From assembly GCF_003970675.1 (NCBI RefSeq), contig NZ_CP034562.1:744001-808000 (forward strand): a stretch of 64,000 nucleotides of DNA, given 5' to 3'. The stretch is from Flammeovirga pectinis. GTDB lineage: Bacteria > Bacteroidota > Bacteroidia > Cytophagales > Flammeovirgaceae. The number at the start of each line of letters is the position of its first letter. Position 1 is the first letter of the stretch. Both the position numbers and the translations under genes were made by a program. The notes under the pieces are model-generated. The model had not been told where the DNA came from, searched no databases, and saw nothing but the letters and a program-made list of their open reading frames with translations. Positions 1 to 8,136 of this stretch are shown here, one piece after another.

Positions 1-426
1 TTGACCTCTCTTGCCATTTACACCAACAGCAGTAGCATAGATACCAGGAGTTTCATCAAGTTGTTTGTCTCCAACAGTTACCTGAAATGTATAGTATTTG
101 CCAAATAAATCACCTTTAATAGAACTACTCCATGTTCCCTTTTCAGATGGTTTCATTTCAGTTACCTTATAAGGCTTTCCCGTTAAACCATTTTCATATA
201 GGTTTATAACTACTTTGGTAGCTGTAGGCGACCATATTTTAAATGCAGTAGCTTGCTTAGAATATGTAACTCCTAAATCACCTGTAAAAGAAGGATAATT
301 CTCATAAGTAGATGTGTCGAAATCATTATGACCATCTGCTTTTGGAGTAGAATTACATGAAGAAAAAACAATAGAAACACCTAAAAGTAAGGAGCCTATT
401 AATTGAGTATGTTTTCTTGTTGCCAT
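1..426 (-). CDS. type I pullulanase, N-terminal part (lipoprotein, truncated by window edge)
   Basis: First 142 codons of a gene that runs off the left edge. The N-terminus is a lipoprotein signal with lipobox FSSC (Cys24), so the product is probably tethered to a membrane and faces the periplasm or surface. The following beta-rich segment contains FKIWSPTATKVVINLYENG and GIYATAVGVNGKRG, phrasing typical of the N-terminal CBM48-like domain of type I pullulanases, which hydrolyse alpha-1,6 links of pullulan and glycogen. The GH13 catalytic domain would lie outside the window and was not seen. It is divergent from the arginine operon across about 310 bases of control DNA. Family call is good; exact specificity is unknown. 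Confidence 0.8.
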   Translation of the reverse strand, partial: MATRKHTQLIGSLLLGVSIVFSSCNSTPKADGHNDFDTSTYENYPSFTGDLGVTYSKQATAFKIWSPTATKVVINLYENGLTGKPYKVTEMKPSEKGTWSSSIKGDLFGKYYTFQVTVGDKQLDETPGIYATAVGVNGKRGQ

Positions 427-737
427 ATAAACAATAGTATTAAAAATAATTTATTTCCATTAAGTTCTATACTATTCTTCTAATAAACAATAGTGTAACT
501 CATGATTAAGATTTGGAATCGGTTGCAGAATATTTTTTAAGAAAAATATCCAATTTTAATCAGTATTTGTGTTCGTTTTTATGCTAAAAATTGTTTTGCA
601 CTACTTTTAAGATTTTGTCAAAGTGTTCAAAATTTAACACACTAAAAAGCAATGTTCAAAATTTAACACAGTGTATTTAAAATATTTCACCTCATCAATT
701 TATTTTTTAAAAAAGTGCTAATAAAACGTTGGTTTAC
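427..737. other. divergent intergenic region, pullulanase / arginine operon
   Basis: AT-rich spacer with no plausible gene. It contains the duplicated 18-base element described separately (624-670). I found no convincing leftward TAnnTTTG element close to the pullulanase start. Confidence 0.5.
624..670. repeat. two direct copies of an 18-base near-palindromic element
   Basis: TGTTCAAAATTTAACACA occurs identically at 624-641 and 653-670, repeat distance 29 bases. The core TGTTCAAAATTTAACA is a near-dyad (12 of 16 positions symmetric, arms TGTT/AACA). It looks like a double operator for a dimeric regulator. It lies 68-114 bases upstream of the arginine promoter and about 200-240 bases upstream of the pullulanase start, so which unit it controls is unclear. 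Confidence 0.55.
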
Positions 738-769
738 TTGAATTTATCATAGTTATAGCCCTACATTTG
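738..769 (+). promoter_or_regulatory. promoter of the arginine operon
   Basis: TTG at 738-740, a 21-base spacer, then TACATTTG at 762-769. This matches the Bacteroidota vegetative promoter (TTG - about 17-23 - TAnnTTTG). Transcription should begin near 775-778, giving an arginine-operon leader of about 230 bases. This is the only candidate in the window where both elements sit at the expected distance with a perfect -7. Confidence 0.65.
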
Positions 770-780
770 ATTATCAATTT

Positions 781-897
781 ATGATAATGATAAACAAAAA
801 TACACATAGCGAACCACTGATTTTATCAGAATTTCCTGTTTTAAAGAGGGAATTTTTTGGTCGTATGTGTTCAATTGATAATCGTAAACGCCGATAA
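781..897 (+). CDS. candidate arginine leader peptide (38 codons)
   Basis: An ATG about 5 bases after the predicted transcript start opens a 38-codon frame that ends in Asn-Arg-Lys-Arg-Arg then TAA. ATG at 787 is an alternative start. Five codons are arginine (AGG, CGT, CGT, CGC, CGA); none is AGA, which is common in the neighbouring genes, and CGC/CGA are uncommon in this AT-rich DNA. The position (111 bases before the first arginine biosynthesis gene) and the terminal Arg cluster resemble amino-acid leader peptides that sense charged tRNA. No classical GC-rich terminator follows, so the mechanism is conjecture and the frame could be chance. Confidence 0.45.
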   Translation: MIMINKNTHSEPLILSEFPVLKREFFGRMCSIDNRKRR

Positions 898-905
898 TAT
901 TTCTC

Positions 906-964
906 ATTAAAAGTTGTTTTAATTTTTAAATAAAATAACAACGTACCTTTATTAAATAAGGCGT
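906..964 (+). promoter_or_regulatory. possible attenuator structures in the arginine leader
   Basis: ATTAAAA (906-912), loop GTTG, TTTTAAT (917-923), then a short T run: a weak A/T-only terminator-like hairpin. GTTGTT (913-918) can instead pair with AACAAC (937-942), which excludes the first fold. ACGCC inside the leader-peptide Arg codons (888-892) complements GGCGT (960-964). Stems are short; this is a hypothesis only. Confidence 0.25.
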
Positions 965-1008
965 AGAAAAAATCTCACTGATTTACTTACTCCTTAAGAG
1001 TTTTAGAA

Positions 1009-1620
1009 ATGACAGTAAAGAATTTAATTCAAGAAATGCAGCATATATCGAGTTTTTCAATTATTGAGGCAGACATTAATGAGCATAGAGAATATGCGAA
1101 GGATATCTGTTCTCAGATCGAAGAATCAGCAAAAGCCAGAGGTACTGGTATTGCAAAAAGAAGCATTGAATATATAGAAAATAAATTTGTAGAAGGTAAA
1201 GGAGTTATAGCAATTGCTGACGATGGTACTTTTGCAGGGTTTTGTTATATTGAGTCTTGGGGACATAATAAATATGTTGCTAACTCAGGTTTAATTGTGA
1301 ATCCTAAATTTAGAGGAACTGGTTTAGCAAAAGCGATTAAAAAGAAAGCTTTTCAACTTTCTAGAAAGAAATATCCTGATGCAAAATTATTTGGTTTAAC
1401 AACAAGTTTACCTGTAATGAGAATTAACAGTGAACTAGGGTATAGACCAGTTACATTTTCTGAATTGACAGATGATGAACAATTTTGGAAAGGTTGTCAG
1501 AGTTGTGTGAATTATGATATTCTACAACGTACTGAACGTAAGCATTGCTTATGTACAGGAATGATTTTCGATCCAAAAGATCCGAGATACAAATCAACAG
1601 TTGATACTGAAGTAGAGTAA
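1009..1620 (+). CDS. GNAT acyltransferase, probable N-acylglutamate synthase of the arginine operon
   Basis: 203 residues, first structural gene of the arginine operon, 35 bases before argG. A GNAT fold is indicated by the acyl-CoA loop VNPKFRGTGLA (about residues 98-108) and flanking strands. No canonical argA or argJ is in the operon, so this enzyme most likely makes the first acylated intermediate from glutamate; acetyl- or succinyl-CoA as donor is not decided by this sequence. Odd feature: a C-terminal cysteine set C163-x2-C166 and C180-x-C182, suggesting a metal or redox site absent from ordinary GNATs. Fold is confident; role is inferred from operon position. Confidence 0.75.
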   Translation: MTVKNLIQEMQHISSFSIIEADINEHREYAKDICSQIEESAKARGTGIAKRSIEYIENKFVEGKGVIAIADDGTFAGFCYIESWGHNKYVANSGLIVNPKFRGTGLAKAIKKKAFQLSRKKYPDAKLFGLTTSLPVMRINSELGYRPVTFSELTDDEQFWKGCQSCVNYDILQRTERKHCLCTGMIFDPKDPRYKSTVDTEVE

Positions 1621-1655
1621 CAACAAAGAAATTAACAATACAAACAATTAGTAAG

Positions 1656-2867
1656 ATGAGTAATAAAGTGGTTTTGGCCTTTAGTGGTGGATTAGATACA
1701 ACTTATTGTGTAAAGTATCTATCAGAAGAAAGAGGGTTAGAAGTGCATACCGCTATCGTTCAGACAGGAGGTTTCTCGGACGAAGAGTTGAAAGAAATTG
1801 AGGAAAAGGCTTATAAATTAGGCGTTGCTTCTCATATTACATTAGATCAAACAGAAACATTTTACGACCAATGTGTAAAATACTTGGTATTCGGAAATGC
1901 TTTAAGATATAACACTTATCCATTATCTGTAAGTGCAGAGCGTGTATTCCAAGCTTTGGCAATTGCAGAATATGCTAAGAAAATTGATGCAGATAGTATT
2001 GCTCATGGATCTACTGGTGCTGGTAACGACCAAATCCGTTTTGATATGGCTTTTAAAATTATCTGCCCAGAGGCTGAAATTATTACACCTATTAGAGATA
2101 ATCAATTATCACGTCAAGATGAAATTGATTACTTAATTGCTAAAGGTGTTGATGGTGATTGGTCTAAATCTATGTACTCTATTAATCAAGGTTTATGGGG
2201 TACATCTGTTGGAGGTAAAGAAACTTTAGGTTCTCGTAATACATTACCAGAAGAAGCTTTCCCAACGCAGGTAACTGAAACAATTCCAAAGAAACTTAGT
2301 TTAACATTCGAGAAAGGTGAACTAGTAGGTATCGATGGAAAGATTTTTGACAAGCCAGTTCAGGCAATTCAAGAATTAAACAAAATTGCTTCTCCATTTG
2401 GTATCGGAAGAGACATTCATGTGGGTGATACTATTATTGGTATTAAAGGTAGAGTTGGTTTTGAAGCTGCTGCACCTTTACTAACTATTAAGGCACACCA
2501 CTTGTTAGAGAAGCATACTTTGGCAAAATGGCAATTGTATTGGAAAGAGCAATTAGGTAACTACTATGGTATGTTAACGCACGAAGGACAATGGATTGAT
2601 CCTGTAATGCGTAATATCGAAAAGTTCCTAGCAGATACACAAGATCACGTAACAGGTGAAGTATTTGTAACATTACATCCTTACAGATTTGAATTAGAGG
2701 GAATCGAGTCTAAATATGATTTGATGAACAGTACATTCGGAGCTTATGGTGAAATGAACAATGCTTGGACTGGTGAAGATGCTCGTGGCTTTGCAACAAT
2801 TTTAGCAAATCAAAACATGATCTTCGGTAAAGTAAAAGAAGCTGCCGAAGAGAAGGTTTCTGAATAG
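1656..2867 (+). CDS. argG: argininosuccinate synthase
   Basis: 403 residues, normal length. Joins citrulline and aspartate with ATP to give argininosuccinate in the cytoplasm, the penultimate arginine step. The N-type ATP pyrophosphatase P-loop AFSGGLDTT (residues 8-16) is intact, and HGSTGAGNDQIRFD carries the citrulline/aspartate-binding segment. It is second in the operon and is followed by a terminator-like hairpin before argC, so it could be transcribed in excess of the downstream genes. Confidence 0.96.
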   Translation: MSNKVVLAFSGGLDTTYCVKYLSEERGLEVHTAIVQTGGFSDEELKEIEEKAYKLGVASHITLDQTETFYDQCVKYLVFGNALRYNTYPLSVSAERVFQALAIAEYAKKIDADSIAHGSTGAGNDQIRFDMAFKIICPEAEIITPIRDNQLSRQDEIDYLIAKGVDGDWSKSMYSINQGLWGTSVGGKETLGSRNTLPEEAFPTQVTETIPKKLSLTFEKGELVGIDGKIFDKPVQAIQELNKIASPFGIGRDIHVGDTIIGIKGRVGFEAAAPLLTIKAHHLLEKHTLAKWQLYWKEQLGNYYGMLTHEGQWIDPVMRNIEKFLADTQDHVTGEVFVTLHPYRFELEGIESKYDLMNSTFGAYGEMNNAWTGEDARGFATILANQNMIFGKVKEAAEEKVSE

Positions 2868-2900
2868 ATATTAAACCTGATAAATTGAATTGGTAAAACT

Positions 2901-2932
2901 AAGGGTGTAGGAAAAGTCCTACATCCTTTTTT
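2901..2932 (+). terminator. terminator-like hairpin between argG and argC
   Basis: GGGTGTAGGA (2903-2912) pairs with TCCTACATCC (2917-2926) with one G-T pair, followed by a run of T. It lies inside the operon, so it is probably a partial terminator or an RNA-processing/stability element. Confidence 0.7.
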
Positions 2933-2971
2933 ATAACAACAAACTCGCTAATTTTAAAAACAAACAAGATA

Positions 2972-3961
2972 ATGAAAGTAGGAATCATCGGTGGTGCTGG
3001 TATGACTGGCGGAGAATTATTAAGAGTATTAATTAACCACCCTGAAGTTGAAATTGCATATGTTCATAGCCGTAGTCAGGTAGGAAAGGCTGTTCACAAC
3101 TCACATAAAGATTTATTTGGTGAAACTGATTTAGTTTTTACTGGTGATATTGGACAAGCAGAAGTAGTTTTCTTGTGTTTAGGACATGGTGAATCTGTTA
3201 AGTTTTTAGAAGATAATACATTCCCTGCAGAGACTGTGATTATTGACCTTAGTCAAGATTTCAGGTTGGGCGAAGGAATTGTTCAAGATAGATCTATGAA
3301 AATCGGTGATCGTGAGTTTATTTACGGTTTACCAGAATTACAAAGAGAGGCAATTAAATCTGCTAAAAATATTGCTAACCCTGGTTGTTTTGCAACAGCT
3401 ATTCAGATTGCATTATTACCATTAGCTGCAGCCCAAAAATTAAATAGCGAAGTACACATTAGTGCAATTACAGGTTCTACAGGAGCAGGTGTTAAGTTAA
3501 TGGCTAGTACAGCTTTTACTTGGAGAACAAGTAACATTTCTCATTATAAAGCATTTAACCATCAACATCTTTTAGAAATTGGTCAGACAATGAATCAATT
3601 ACAAGATGGGTTCAATCATAAGATTAATTTTATTCCTTACAGAGGAAATTTCACAAGAGGAATTTTAGCTTCTTGTTATTTAAAATCTGATTTATCTCAA
3701 GAAGAAGCCGTAAAATTATTTAAAGATTATTACGGTGATGCTGCATTTACACATGTAATAGACGGAGCACTTGATTTAAAATTGGTTGTAAATACAAATA
3801 GAGGGTTTATCAGCATTGAAAAGCATGATGATACATTATTAGTTACATCTGCAATTGATAATCTTCTAAAAGGAGCAGTTGGACAAGCAGTTCAGAACAT
3901 GAACTTAATTTTTGGTCTTGACGAAAAGTTAGGATTAAACTTAAAGCCAATGGCATTCTAA
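2972..3961 (+). CDS. argC: N-acyl-gamma-glutamyl-phosphate reductase
   Basis: 329 residues. NADPH-dependent reduction of N-acylglutamyl phosphate to the semialdehyde. The N-terminal Rossmann motif GIIGGAGMTGGEL and the catalytic cysteine in NPGCFATA (Cys139) are present; GSTGAGVK follows in the substrate domain. Starts 40 bases after the hairpin behind argG and lies 29 bases before argD. Whether the acyl group is acetyl or succinyl depends on the pathway (see argF'). Confidence 0.95.
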   Translation: MKVGIIGGAGMTGGELLRVLINHPEVEIAYVHSRSQVGKAVHNSHKDLFGETDLVFTGDIGQAEVVFLCLGHGESVKFLEDNTFPAETVIIDLSQDFRLGEGIVQDRSMKIGDREFIYGLPELQREAIKSAKNIANPGCFATAIQIALLPLAAAQKLNSEVHISAITGSTGAGVKLMASTAFTWRTSNISHYKAFNHQHLLEIGQTMNQLQDGFNHKINFIPYRGNFTRGILASCYLKSDLSQEEAVKLFKDYYGDAAFTHVIDGALDLKLVVNTNRGFISIEKHDDTLLVTSAIDNLLKGAVGQAVQNMNLIFGLDEKLGLNLKPMAF

Positions 3962-3990
3962 ATCACTTTACAGTTTAAATTAATCAGAAG

Positions 3991-5133
3991 ATGGCAAATT
4001 TATTTGATGTATATCCTCTATTCAATATTGAACCTGTTAAAGGAGAGGATGTATGGATTTACGATAAAAATGATGAGAAATATTTAGATTTATATGGAGG
4101 TCATGCAGTGATTTCTATTGGTCATTCTCATCCTCATTATAAACAAAAATTAAGTGATCAATTAGATAACTTAGTTTTCTACTCAAACAGTATTCAAAAC
4201 CCACTTCAAAAGGAGTTGGCAGAGAAGCTAGGAGAGGCATCTTGTTATCACGATTGGAATTTATTTTTATGTAACTCAGGAGCAGAAGCAAACGAGAATG
4301 CATTTAAATTAGCATCATTCTATAACAAGAGAACAAAGATTATTTCTTTTACTAAAGGTTTTCATGGTAGAACATCATTAGCTGTAGCTACTACTGATAA
4401 CCCAAATATTGTAGCACCTGTAAATGCAGTGCACGATACTTTAATTCTTCCTTTTAATGATGTTGATGCTTTGAAAAAGGCATTTTCTGAAAGTGAAATC
4501 TGTGCCGTAATTATTGAAGGTATCCAAGGTATTGGAGGTATTTATGAGCCAACAGAAGAATTTATGCAAACAATAAGAACACTTTGTGATGAAACAAATG
4601 CTGTTTTTATTGCTGATGAAATTCAGTCAGGCTACGGAAGAAGCGGGCGTTTCTTTGCTCACCAATGGTACAATGTTACACCAGATGTTGTAACAATGGC
4701 TAAAGGTATGGGTAATGGTTTTCCAATTGGAGGTGTATTTATTTCTCCAAAGTTTGAAGCTTCTTACGGAATGTTAGGGACAACTTTTGGCGGTAATCAT
4801 TTAGCATGTGCTGCAGGTATTGCTGTTCTTGATGTTTTAGCAAAAGAGAACTTGATTGAAAAATCAGTTACTTTGGGAGAGTGGATAGTTGACCAGCTGA
4901 AGGGAAATCCAGCAATTAAAGAAATTAGAGGTAAGGGTCTAATGTTAGGTATCGAAATGAATGAAGCAGTTGCACCAATGCGTAAGCAATTGCTTTTTGA
5001 TCATAAGATTTTCACTGGTGCATCATCTAATAAAAATACAATTAGATTGCTACCCCCTTTAACATTAACACAAGAACAAGCACAACTTTTTGTAGATGCT
5101 TTTAATGCAGTTACTAAAGAATTAGCAGAATAA
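3991..5133 (+). CDS. argD: N-acylornithine aminotransferase (class III, PLP)
   Basis: 380 residues. Transfers the amino group of glutamate to the acylglutamate semialdehyde, giving N-acylornithine. Class-III aminotransferase features: CNSGAEANENA (phosphate-binding), IADEIQSGYGRSG, and the PLP lysine in TMAKGMGNGFP (Lys238). Four bases separate it from argF', so the two are probably translationally coupled. Confidence 0.94.
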   Translation: MANLFDVYPLFNIEPVKGEDVWIYDKNDEKYLDLYGGHAVISIGHSHPHYKQKLSDQLDNLVFYSNSIQNPLQKELAEKLGEASCYHDWNLFLCNSGAEANENAFKLASFYNKRTKIISFTKGFHGRTSLAVATTDNPNIVAPVNAVHDTLILPFNDVDALKKAFSESEICAVIIEGIQGIGGIYEPTEEFMQTIRTLCDETNAVFIADEIQSGYGRSGRFFAHQWYNVTPDVVTMAKGMGNGFPIGGVFISPKFEASYGMLGTTFGGNHLACAAGIAVLDVLAKENLIEKSVTLGEWIVDQLKGNPAIKEIRGKGLMLGIEMNEAVAPMRKQLLFDHKIFTGASSNKNTIRLLPPLTLTQEQAQLFVDAFNAVTKELAE

Positions 5134-5137
5134 GATC

Positions 5138-6088
5138 ATGGATAAATTTTTATCGGTAAACGATGTTCAAAATTTAGATGAACTCGTAAAAATAGCCTTA
5201 GAGATTAAAGCGAACCCTGTTGCTTTTGGTGACGTAGGGAAAAATAAAATGCTTGGTTTGATTTTTTTCAATCCTAGTTTAAGAACAAGATTAAGTACGC
5301 AACGTGCCGCACGCCATTTAGGAATGGATGTGATGGTAATGAATATTGATAAAGAAGGTTGGAAGATTGAAACACAAGATGGTGTTATAATGGATGGCGA
5401 TAAGGCAGAGCATTTAAAAGATGCAGCAGCAGTTATCAGTCAGTATTGTGATATAATTGGTGTGCGTTCGTTCCCTAACTTACAAAATAAGGAAGACGAT
5501 TATGCAGATGCAGTGATGAAAGACTTTGTGAAGTACTCTCACTCTCCAATTGTAAGTTTAGAATCTGCAACACGTCACCCGTTACAATCTTTAGCAGATT
5601 TGGTTACAATTAGAGAAAACTCTGATAAACCAAAGAAGAAAGTTGTTTTAACATGGGCACCACATCCAAGAGCATTACCTCAGGCTGTTCCAAACTCTTT
5701 TGCAGAATGGATGAATGCCGCAGATGATGTAGAATTAGTGATTACAGCACCAGAAGGGTATGATTTAGATCCTGAATTTGCAGGAGATGCAACGTTTACA
5801 AATAACCAAGACGAAGCATTGAAAGATGCAGATTTTGTATATGCTAAAAACTGGTCATCAACTACTGAATATGGTAAAGTTGTTTGCAAGGATAACTCTT
5901 GGGAAGTAACGGAAGAGAAAATGGCATTAACAAACAATGGTAAGTTTATGCACTGTCTTCCAATTCGTAGAAATGTTGTTGCTAGTGATGGAGTTTTAGA
6001 TAGCGAAAACTCATTAATTATTGCAGAAGCAAACAATAGAACATTTGCTGCAGCAGCCGTTTTAAAAACAATTTTAGAGAATAAATAA
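5138..6088 (+). CDS. argF': N-acylornithine carbamoyltransferase, predicted succinylornithine type
   Basis: 316 residues. Carbamoylates N-acyl-L-ornithine to N-acylcitrulline, replacing ornithine carbamoyltransferase. The carbamoyl-phosphate motif SLRTR (residues 47-51) and the HCLP loop are intact. The long match to the Bacteroides fragilis succinylornithine enzyme type (for example HPLQSLADLVTI and WAPHPRALPQAVPNSFAEWM) separates it from OTCase. The specificity position is Ala90 in MDGDKAEHL. In the characterised enzymes this site is Glu92 for acetylornithine and Pro90 for succinylornithine, and a small residue such as Ala at this site was reported to give succinylornithine preference. That literature is recalled, not checked here. 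Confidence 0.93.
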   Translation: MDKFLSVNDVQNLDELVKIALEIKANPVAFGDVGKNKMLGLIFFNPSLRTRLSTQRAARHLGMDVMVMNIDKEGWKIETQDGVIMDGDKAEHLKDAAAVISQYCDIIGVRSFPNLQNKEDDYADAVMKDFVKYSHSPIVSLESATRHPLQSLADLVTIRENSDKPKKKVVLTWAPHPRALPQAVPNSFAEWMNAADDVELVITAPEGYDLDPEFAGDATFTNNQDEALKDADFVYAKNWSSTTEYGKVVCKDNSWEVTEEKMALTNNGKFMHCLPIRRNVVASDGVLDSENSLIIAEANNRTFAAAAVLKTILENK

Positions 6089-6094
6089 TTTACA

Positions 6095-6127
6095 AAAGGC
6101 ATTCTTTTAAGAATGCCTTTGTGTTTT
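6095..6127 (+). terminator. hairpin between argF' and argB
   Basis: AAAGGCATTCT and AGAATGCCTTT form a perfect stem around a short loop, followed by GTGTTTT. It ends only about 6 bases before the argB start, so it can act both as a terminator and on argB translation. Confidence 0.7.
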
Positions 6128-6132
6128 AAAAT

Positions 6133-6912
6133 ATGAAAATATCAGTCATTAAAGTTGGTGGAAATGTAATAAATGATGAAGCTGCTTTAGCTTCATTTTT
6201 AGACCAATTTTCTCAGCTAGAAGGAGCAAAAGTATTAGTGCATGGCGGTGGTAAATTAGCTACTGCAATGGCACAACGTTTAGGTATCGAACCAAAAATG
6301 GTTGATGGTAGACGAGTTACTGATGCAGAGACTTTAGAAGTAGTGACCATGGTATATGGCGGATTAGTAAACAAAAGAATTATTGCTCAGTTACAAGCAA
6401 AAGGTTGTAATGCAATAGGACTTACGGGAGCTGATGCTAACATCATAGAAGCGGATAAACGTACAGGATGGGAAATTGATTATGGTTTTGTTGGTGATGT
6501 TCGTAAAGCCAATGCAGCACCAATTATCAATTTTGCTGAACAGAATATTACGCCAGTAATTGCTCCTTTAACACACGATGGTAAAGGACAGTTATTTAAT
6601 ACAAATGCAGATACAATGGCACAAGCTGTTGCTGTAGCTTTAGGTAAAGCAGGACATGAAGTTTCTCTTCGTTACTGTTTTGAAAAGGCAGGTGTACTGT
6701 TAGATGTAAATGATGACAACTCACTTGTTCCTATTCTTAATCCATCAAAATTTGCTCAATTTAAAGAAGAGGGTATTGTTGCAGATGGTATGTTGCCAAA
6801 GTTAAAAAATGCATTTGATGCAATCGACGCTTCTGTTTCAGAGGTGTGGTTAGGAAAAGTAGAAGGAGTATTAGCAAATTCTCCTGTGGGTACTAAAATC
6901 ATAGGAGCATAA
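6133..6912 (+). CDS. argB: N-acylglutamate kinase
   Basis: 259 residues of the amino-acid kinase family. Phosphorylates the gamma-carboxylate of N-acylglutamate. The N-terminal KVGGNVI, the HGGGK nucleotide/substrate loop and DGRRVTD are visible. No N-terminal helix of the arginine-sensitive hexameric type is present (the protein starts directly at the first kinase strand), so feedback inhibition by arginine cannot be assumed. It is bracketed by hairpins at 6095 and 6938. Confidence 0.94.
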   Translation: MKISVIKVGGNVINDEAALASFLDQFSQLEGAKVLVHGGGKLATAMAQRLGIEPKMVDGRRVTDAETLEVVTMVYGGLVNKRIIAQLQAKGCNAIGLTGADANIIEADKRTGWEIDYGFVGDVRKANAAPIINFAEQNITPVIAPLTHDGKGQLFNTNADTMAQAVAVALGKAGHEVSLRYCFEKAGVLLDVNDDNSLVPILNPSKFAQFKEEGIVADGMLPKLKNAFDAIDASVSEVWLGKVEGVLANSPVGTKIIGA

Positions 6913-6937
6913 CTTATCTTTAAGTTGGCAATTATAG

Positions 6938-6981
6938 AAATGCATGTTGACGGGAAACTGATAACATGCATTTTCTTTTTT
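6938..6981 (+). terminator. terminator between argB and argE
   Basis: AAATGCATGTT (6938-6948) pairs perfectly with AACATGCATTT (6963-6973) across a 14-base loop; TTTTCTTTTTT follows. This is the strongest terminator inside the operon. Confidence 0.75.
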
Positions 6982-7020
6982 ACTAAATAAGTGACTAATT
7001 TTAGGGCAAAATAAAGACGA

Positions 7021-8091
7021 ATGAAACATCAAGAACTTACAGATAAAGCGATTGCCTTATTGAAAAGCATGATTGCTACCAAATCATTAAGTAGAGAGGA
7101 AGATGAAGTTGCTGCTATTGTAAAGCAGTTTTTTATTGATAATGGTGTAGAAGTACATCAGAATAAAAGAAACTTATGGGCTAAGAATATTCATTTTGAT
7201 GAAAACAAGCCTACCTTTTTATTAAACTCACATATAGATACTGTTAAGCCAAATAAAGATTGGACAAAAGACCCTTTTAATCCTGAAGTGGAAGAAGGGA
7301 AACTATATGGTTTAGGAAGTAACGATGCTGGCGGACCTTTAGTAAGTTTAATAGCAACGTTCCTGTATTTTTATAAGCAAGAAAACTTACCTTTTAATCT
7401 TGTAGTTTGTGCTTCGGCAGAAGAAGAGGTTTCTGGAAAAGAAGGTATTGCTGATGTATGGCAACATTTACCAAAAATTGATTTTGCAATCGTTGGAGAA
7501 CCGACTTTAATGCAGTTGGCTGTAGCAGAAAAAGGATTGATGGTATTGGATTGTGTAGCACACGGAGAATCTGGACATGCTGCTAGAAATGAAGGTGTAA
7601 ATGCATTGTACAAAGCACTTGATGATATTAATTGGTTTAGATCATTTTCATTCTCAAAAGAATCAAAAACTTTGGGACCAGTAAAAATGTCTGTTACCGT
7701 TATTCAGTCGGGTACTCAACACAATGTAGTACCATCAGAATGTAAATATGTAGTAGATGTACGTACTACAGATGCCTATTCAAACCAAGAAACTTTAGAG
7801 ATTATAAAAGAACATGTGGGGTCTACGGTTACACCTAGATCAACTCGATTAAATCCTTCTGGAGCACCTTTAGATCATCCTGTTATAAAAGCAGGTTTGG
7901 CATTAAATAAAGAAGCTTATGGTTCACCAACGTTGTCAGATCAAGCATTAATGCCTGTTCCTAGTTTAAAATTAGGACCGGGTAATTCGGCTAGATCACA
8001 TACAGCGAATGAATATATTGGTTTGGATGAGATAGCAAACGGTATAAATGATTACATTCGTATATTGGAAGATGCAGCTAAATTAATGTAG
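7021..8091 (+). CDS. argE: M20-family deacylase (N-acylcitrulline/N-acylornithine deacylase)
   Basis: 356 residues. A dinuclear zinc M20 hydrolase with its metal ligands in order: His71 in NSHIDTV, Asp102 in GSNDAGG, the catalytic and ligand pair Glu134-Glu135 in SAEEEVSG, and Glu160 in GEPT. Since the operon encodes an acylornithine carbamoyltransferase, the natural substrate should be N-acylcitrulline (succinyl- if the Ala90 inference holds) rather than acetylornithine. It follows the terminator behind argB and lies 45 bases before argH. Confidence 0.88.
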   Translation: MKHQELTDKAIALLKSMIATKSLSREEDEVAAIVKQFFIDNGVEVHQNKRNLWAKNIHFDENKPTFLLNSHIDTVKPNKDWTKDPFNPEVEEGKLYGLGSNDAGGPLVSLIATFLYFYKQENLPFNLVVCASAEEEVSGKEGIADVWQHLPKIDFAIVGEPTLMQLAVAEKGLMVLDCVAHGESGHAARNEGVNALYKALDDINWFRSFSFSKESKTLGPVKMSVTVIQSGTQHNVVPSECKYVVDVRTTDAYSNQETLEIIKEHVGSTVTPRSTRLNPSGAPLDHPVIKAGLALNKEAYGSPTLSDQALMPVPSLKLGPGNSARSHTANEYIGLDEIANGINDYIRILEDAAKLM

Positions 8092-8136
8092 TGGAATCAG
8101 TCCTTTAAAAGAAGAAAATAATAATAGAATATAGAT

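Noticed and set aside
5680-6102. 140-codon frame on the minus strand within argF'
   Set aside because: Lies wholly antisense to a strongly supported gene and shows only low-complexity Ser/Ala/Leu composition; a mirror of the coding frame.
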